Of a stretch of 17,852 nt of DNA, positions 14,387 through 17,852 are shown one piece after another. The DNA comes from an uncultured Brevinema sp. Its GTDB lineage: Bacteria > Spirochaetota > Brevinematia > Brevinematales > Brevinemataceae. The notes under the pieces were generated by a model, which saw only the letters and a program-made list of their open reading frames with translations, was not told the DNA's origin and did no database searches. The stretch is from contig CAMQSH010000020.1 in the NCBI GenBank assembly GCA_947036575.1, positions 1-17,852 of the forward strand, in the 5' to 3' direction. Each line of letters begins with the position of its first letter. The stretch's first letter is position 1. The translations under genes and the position numbers were made by a program.

Positions 14387-16444
14387 ATGAAAATTCCTGA
14401 ACTTAAAACCATTCCCATTACCCAACATTACACAGAACGTCAAAGTTTTTTACTTCACAAAATGGGGATAGAGAACTTAGAAGATCTCATCACTTACTTT
14501 CCTTTTCGTTATGAAGATAGAACAGAGATCAGTACCTTAACAGATCTCGTTTTTTCTCAAGAAACAGCTGTCATCAGAGCTACCGTTACCGCTCAAGAAT
14601 CTTTTTTTTGGAATAAAAAAAGACAAGTCAAAATCCTTATCACTGATCATTCTGCTAGTGCTGAACTCGTTACTTTCAATATGCGTGGCATAGACAAATT
14701 AATGCCTGTAGGGCAAGAATTTTATATTTATGGCAAATTTGAATTTCGCTTTAATAAAATACAATCCTCTAATTTTGAATTTGAACCCATAGAAAAATTT
14801 GGATCACCTACTTCTCTCTTGGGCAAAATAGTCCCCGTTTATCGTGTTACCGAAGGACTGAGACAAAAAGAATTTTATAAAATAATCAAAAAATCTTTTG
14901 ATCTTTCGCTCAAACATATTAAAGATCCTGTGCCTAAATATTTTAGAGAAAGTAGAAATTTATTAGATAAAATATCATGTTTACAACAATTACATTATCC
15001 TGACACCTTTTCACAATTAGAAAAAGCAAGAGTGCGTGGTGCTTATGAAGAATTTCTCTGTACAAGAATAGCTCTAGAACTACGAAGAATGCAAGAAATT
15101 AAAACAACAAAAGAACATCGTTATCCTAACAAGGATATTTTAACCAAATTTAAGCAAGAATTACCTTTTAAGATGACTTCTGCACAAGAACGTGTTATTC
15201 AAGAAATATTTGAAGACCTCAATCAAGAACATGCCATGCATAGACTCCTTCAAGGAGATGTTGGCTCTGGTAAGACTACAGTAGCTCTAGCATCTATGAT
15301 TCTTGCTGCGGCTAATGGACATCAGGCCGCTTTTCTTGCTCCTACAGAAGTCTTAGCCTTTCAACATTATAAAAAAATAAAATCTCTTTTAGAAATATTA
15401 CAAATTCCTTGTGCTTTATTGACAGGAAGCTTTTCTACCAAAGACAGGCAACCCATTTTAGAAGGCTTAAAACTTGGCACTCTTCCTATTATTATAGGAA
15501 CGCATGCTTTGTTTCAAAAAGAAGTTGTTTACCACAATCTCTCTTTAGTAATTATTGATGAACAACACAAATTTGGGGTAGAACAACGTGGAATGCTCAT
15601 CAAAAAAGGTGAGAATCCTGATATTTTAGCAATGACAGCGACCCCTATTCCTCGTACGATTACTCTGTCATTATATGGAGATCTGGATATTTCTATAATC
15701 GATGAACTGCCTGCTGGAAGACAAGAAATAACAACGACCCATGTCAAAAAAAGTCAATACAGAGCTATGCTGGACAAACTACATAAAGAAATACACAAAG
15801 GTAGACAGGCTTTTATTGTGTGTCCTTTTATTGAAGAAAACGAAAATATGGTAAATGTAAAATCTGCTGAACAAGTACATGCAGAATTTGTTAAACTCTT
15901 TCCTCAATATAATGTTAGCATTGTTCATGGACGTATGACTCAAAGTGAAAAAGATCAAATCATGAAAGAATTTGCTTTAAATAATTCTCAAATTCTCGTT
16001 GCTACTACTGTCATTGAAGTGGGGATTGACATTCCCAATGCTACCATTATGATTATAGAAAATGCAGAACGTTTTGGATTAGCTCAATTACACCAATTAC
16101 GTGGACGTGTTGGTAGAGGAAAAGATAAATCTTTTTGTTTTGCTGTAAATCATGGATATGATGCCGATCTTCGTTTAGATATTTTTTGTTCCACGACAGA
16201 TGGCTTTGTTATTGCTGAAGAAGACCTCAAAATTAGAGGTCCTGGTGAAATTTTAGGTGTCAGACAAACAGGTGTCCCTGTTTTTAAGTTAGCAGATTTT
16301 GCTAAAGATCAAAAAATACTACAAGCTTCTGTTAACGATTCTCAATTAATTTTTGAGAAAGATCCCAAGCTTGAACTACCTATTCACCTATCATTATTAG
16401 AATTTTTAGAACTAGATAGTTCTTTTAGAGTATTCTCTGGATAA
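14387..16444 (+). CDS. recG: ATP-dependent DNA helicase RecG
   Basis: RecG is a double-stranded DNA translocase that remodels stalled replication forks and branched recombination intermediates. The 685 residues match the normal length. In order: an N-terminal wedge/OB region beginning with ITQHYTERQSFLLHKMGIENLEDLITYFPFRYEDR; Walker A GDVGSGKTT at 290-298 (Lys296); the RecG-type DEQH box at 391-394 (IIDEQHKFGVEQR); TATPIPRT; and the second helicase domain with VHGRMTQSEKD, VATTVIEVGIDIPNA and QLRGRVGRG. The C-terminal RecG motif EEDLKIRGPGEILGVRQTG is present. All helicase motifs look intact. It is the last gene of the operon, before a terminator. Confidence 0.97.
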   Translation: MKIPELKTIPITQHYTERQSFLLHKMGIENLEDLITYFPFRYEDRTEISTLTDLVFSQETAVIRATVTAQESFFWNKKRQVKILITDHSASAELVTFNMRGIDKLMPVGQEFYIYGKFEFRFNKIQSSNFEFEPIEKFGSPTSLLGKIVPVYRVTEGLRQKEFYKIIKKSFDLSLKHIKDPVPKYFRESRNLLDKISCLQQLHYPDTFSQLEKARVRGAYEEFLCTRIALELRRMQEIKTTKEHRYPNKDILTKFKQELPFKMTSAQERVIQEIFEDLNQEHAMHRLLQGDVGSGKTTVALASMILAAANGHQAAFLAPTEVLAFQHYKKIKSLLEILQIPCALLTGSFSTKDRQPILEGLKLGTLPIIIGTHALFQKEVVYHNLSLVIIDEQHKFGVEQRGMLIKKGENPDILAMTATPIPRTITLSLYGDLDISIIDELPAGRQEITTTHVKKSQYRAMLDKLHKEIHKGRQAFIVCPFIEENENMVNVKSAEQVHAEFVKLFPQYNVSIVHGRMTQSEKDQIMKEFALNNSQILVATTVIEVGIDIPNATIMIIENAERFGLAQLHQLRGRVGRGKDKSFCFAVNHGYDADLRLDIFCSTTDGFVIAEEDLKIRGPGEILGVRQTGVPVFKLADFAKDQKILQASVNDSQLIFEKDPKLELPIHLSLLEFLELDSSFRVFSG

Positions 16445-16458
16445 ACAAAAATTTAATC

Positions 16459-16495
16459 AAAAAACACCCTTTTATTTAAAGGGTGTTTTTTTTAT
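16459..16495 (+). terminator. Rho-independent terminator of the murI-recG operon
   Basis: Arms 16459-16472 and 16478-16491 form a stem around ACACCCTTT/AAAGGGTGT with a 5-nt loop, followed by a T-run. It is 15 nt after the recG stop. Confidence 0.9.
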
Positions 16496-16502
16496 TTTTA
16501 AT

Positions 16503-16531
16503 TAAAGTTTGTGAGATTGCCTATCCGATAG
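16503..16531 (+). promoter_or_regulatory. Candidate sigma-28 (FliA-type) flagellin promoter
   Basis: TAAAGTTT (16503-16510) equals the enterobacterial sigma-28 -35 consensus exactly, and TCCGATAG (16524-16531) matches GCCGATAA at 6 of 8. The spacer is 13 nt rather than the usual 11. The position upstream of a flagellin gene, after the recG terminator, fits. It would give a leader of about 220 nt. No such site is seen before the second flagellin. Confidence 0.5.
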
Positions 16532-16659
16532 ACAAATGTAGTCTTATGTATACTAAAAAATACCTATTAGTATATCTATATATTTTCGGTCTAATTAAAA
16601 AAAACTTTATAATATTTATAAAAAAAATTACGGATAGAATAAAAGAGATAGGAGGAACA

Positions 16660-16693
16660 TATATTAAGTTCAATTGGAGTTGAATTTAATATA
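16660..16693 (+). promoter_or_regulatory. Leader hairpin presenting GGA in its loop (candidate CsrA site)
   Basis: Arms 16660-16673 and 16680-16693 form a 14-bp stem with one G-U pair. The loop TTGGAG exposes GGA, the core CsrA target. There is no T-run after it, so it is not a terminator. It lies about 55 nt upstream of the flagellin SD, whose own AAGGAGGA could be a second CsrA contact. Confidence 0.5.
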
Positions 16694-16758
16694 ATTGTAT
16701 CATTATTAAATTATATAATTAATAAAGCAATAAAAGTACATGAATCAAGGAGGATATC

Positions 16759-17619
16759 ATGATTATAAATAACAATATCAGTTCCATTTTTGGGAATAGA
16801 CAGTTATCTATTGATACAGCAATGACTGATAAAAATATGGAGAGATTGTCTTCAGGAATGCGTATAAACCGTGCTGGTGATGATGCTTCAGGACTTGCAG
16901 TTTCTGAAAAAATGCGTGCACAAATCAAAGGTTTAAATCAAGCTCTTAGAAATACCCAAGACGGCGTATCTTTTATCCAAACAACAGAAGGTTATTTGCA
17001 AGAAGTTGGAAATGCTCTTCAACGTGTTCGTGAACTTTCAGTTCAAGCTTCTAATGGTATTTACTCTGATGAAGATCGTGGATATATTCAAGTAGAAGTA
17101 TCTCAAATGGTCGACGAAATTGATCGTATTGGTTCACATGCTCAATTTAATGGTCTTAAAATGCTTTCAGGTATGTTTGCTGAAGCAACAGCTGAAAGTA
17201 CACCTACTGCCGAAATGTATTTGCACCTCGGTGCTAATATGGACGAAAGAGTACAAGTTCATATTGCTACAATGAATTCTACTTCTTTAGGAATAAAAGA
17301 TTTAGGAACTAATGAACCTATTTCTATTGCATCACAAGATAGTGCCAATTTAGCTATCGGTACTATTGATCAAGCTCTTTCAAGAGTTAACGAACAAAGA
17401 GCTGATTTAGGTGCATATCAAAATAGACTTGAGTCAGCAACTCGTAGTATTATGGTTGGATCTGAAAATCTCCAAGCTGCCGAATCTCGTATTCGTGATA
17501 CTAATATGGCTCAAGAATCTAGCTTATTAGCTAAAAACCAAGTCTTAACACAGGCTGCTGTATCTATGTTAGCTCAAGCTAATCAAAGACCACAAATGGT
17601 TTTACAACTATTAAGATAG
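16759..17619 (+). CDS. flaB: Periplasmic flagellin FlaB-type core protein
   Basis: Core filament protein of the spirochaetal periplasmic flagellum. The 286 residues match the FlaB length. The N-terminal D0/D1 region has MIINNNISSIFGNRQL, MERLSSGMRINRAGDDASGLAVSEKMRAQIKGLNQA, VSFIQTTEGYLQEVGNALQRVRELSVQASNG and EVSQMVDEIDRIGSHAQFNGLKML. A short variable middle (about 135-190) follows. The C-terminal D1/D0 region has RADLGAYQNRLESA, AAESRIRDTNMAQE and SMLAQANQRPQMVLQLLR. No signal peptide is visible, as expected for flagellin secreted by the flagellar type III apparatus. AAGGAGGAT lies just before the ATG. Several flaB paralogues are usual in spirochaetes, so the exact number (flaB1/2/3) is not assigned. 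It is followed by a strong hairpin and a second flagellin. Confidence 0.97.
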   Translation: MIINNNISSIFGNRQLSIDTAMTDKNMERLSSGMRINRAGDDASGLAVSEKMRAQIKGLNQALRNTQDGVSFIQTTEGYLQEVGNALQRVRELSVQASNGIYSDEDRGYIQVEVSQMVDEIDRIGSHAQFNGLKMLSGMFAEATAESTPTAEMYLHLGANMDERVQVHIATMNSTSLGIKDLGTNEPISIASQDSANLAIGTIDQALSRVNEQRADLGAYQNRLESATRSIMVGSENLQAAESRIRDTNMAQESSLLAKNQVLTQAAVSMLAQANQRPQMVLQLLR

Positions 17620-17626
17620 TCTATTT

Positions 17627-17670
17627 AATCAGAATGTTTCCTAATTTTATTTAGGAAACATTCTGATTTT
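17627..17670 (+). terminator. Strong hairpin terminator after the first flagellin
   Basis: An 18-bp perfect stem (arms 17627-17644 and 17651-17668) with a 6-nt loop ends in a short T-tract. It is 7 nt after the stop. The long stem may also protect the 3' end of an abundant mRNA. Confidence 0.85.
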
Positions 17671-17753
17671 ATAAAACAATAATAACATATTATTATTTTC
17701 CTTCGTGAATTTATATCATGTCTTAATCTACTATTTAGAAAGAGACTCTACTC

Positions 17754-17771
17754 TGTACAAGGATGGGTATA
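17754..17771 (+). promoter_or_regulatory. Near-consensus CsrA binding site in the leader of the second flagellin
   Basis: GTACAAGGATGG (17755-17766) matches 11 of 12 positions of the E. coli CsrA SELEX consensus RUACARGGAUGU. TGTAC (17754-17758) can pair with GTATA (17767-17771, one G-U), placing AAGGATGG in the loop. The SD AAGGAGGA follows at 17777-17784, giving two closely spaced GGA targets as in CsrA-repressed mRNAs. Confidence 0.6.
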
Positions 17772-17791
17772 TATTCAAGGAGGAATAATAT

Positions 17792-17852
17792 ATGATTATT
17801 AATAATAATATTAGCTCTATTTTTGCGAATAGACAAGCTAGTATGATAGATA
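17792..17852 (+). CDS. flaB: Second FlaB-type flagellin, N-terminal start (3' truncated by window)
   Basis: Only 20 complete codons are present: MIINNNISSIFANRQASMID. They share 13 of the first 15 residues or more with the flagellin just upstream (MIINNNISSIFGNRQLSIDT), so this is a tandem paralogue. AAGGAGGA (17777-17784) precedes the ATG. It is separated from the first copy by a strong terminator-like hairpin and has its own leader with a CsrA-like site, but no recognisable sigma-28 promoter. Confidence 0.92.
   Translation, partial: MIINNNISSIFANRQASMID

Larger units (their letters stand above)
16493..16758 (+). other. Gene-free stretch and long structured leader of the first flagellin
   Basis: Between recG (ends 16444) and the flagellin are 314 nt with no convincing gene. 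A 66-codon frame at 16483-16683 begins inside the recG terminator and has no SD, so I do not call it. The stretch holds the sigma-28-like promoter, a hairpin TATACTAA / TTAGTATA (16549-16574, 10-nt loop), an orphan SD AGGAGG (16650-16655), the hairpin at 16660-16693, and the real SD AAGGAGGAT (16747-16755). Confidence 0.6.

Noticed and set aside
16483..16683. 66-codon frame before the flagellin
   Set aside because: It starts inside the recG terminator, has no SD, and its product is the Lys/Ile/Phe-rich string expected from translating AT-rich DNA. It overlaps the likely sigma-28 promoter and leader.
16660..16693. Hairpin read as a terminator
   Set aside because: No T-tract follows and it lies between a promoter and its gene; a leader structure fits better.
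1..17852. CRISPR arrays, tRNA/rRNA genes, insertion sequences, prophage or toxin-antitoxin modules
   Set aside because: I saw no regularly spaced repeats, cloverleaf or rRNA motifs, transposase or integrase motifs, or small paired toxin-antitoxin genes on either strand.

Overview
The window looks like chromosomal DNA of an AT-rich spirochaete. The clearest marker is a pair of tandem flagellins at the right end, of the short spirochaetal FlaB (periplasmic flagellum) type and starting MIINNNISSIF. The strongly AT-biased codon use and compact operons fit this. The genus cannot be fixed from sequence alone; a Brevinema- or Brachyspira-like organism is only a guess.

Layout: (1) 1-806 is the 3' end of a fumarate-reductase-like FAD flavoprotein. 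(2) 1028-2569 is a glucose/GlcNAc-family PTS IICB permease with its own terminator. (3) 2721-4085 is a MATE-type exporter behind a perfect sigma-70 promoter, converging on the next operon at a shared bidirectional terminator. (4) 8966 down to 4151 (minus strand) is an amino-sugar/PTS operon, read as NagB paralogue, NagB-NagA fusion, Enzyme I, HPr. (5) 9145-9624, divergent from it, is the stand-alone PTS IIA-glc (Crr-like) protein. (6) 9694-11172 (minus) is a 492-residue protein I do not recognise. (7) 11371-16444 is a five-gene operon: glutamate racemase, SurA/parvulin-like export chaperone, NusB, MazG, RecG. (8) 16759-17619 is a complete flagellin and 17792-17852 the start of a second one; both have long, structured leaders.

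How the parts work together: the IICB permease, IIA, HPr and Enzyme I make a complete phosphotransferase chain. It would take up and phosphorylate a hexose, most likely N-acetylglucosamine given the nag genes. The NagA domain would deacetylate GlcNAc-6-P and the NagB domain would normally deaminate GlcN-6-P to fructose-6-P.

The main oddity is that both NagB-like sequences carry Gly where NagB enzymes have the catalytic-base Asp (Asp72 in E. coli). The stand-alone paralogue has also lost the Asp141/His143 pair. The locus therefore contains no NagB copy with a canonical active site. The second point of interest is the flagellin leaders. The second flagellin has an 11/12 match to the CsrA binding consensus, in a small hairpin loop just upstream of its Shine-Dalgarno (SD) sequence. 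The first has a 14-bp hairpin presenting GGA in its loop. This suggests CsrA-type translational control of periplasmic flagellin.
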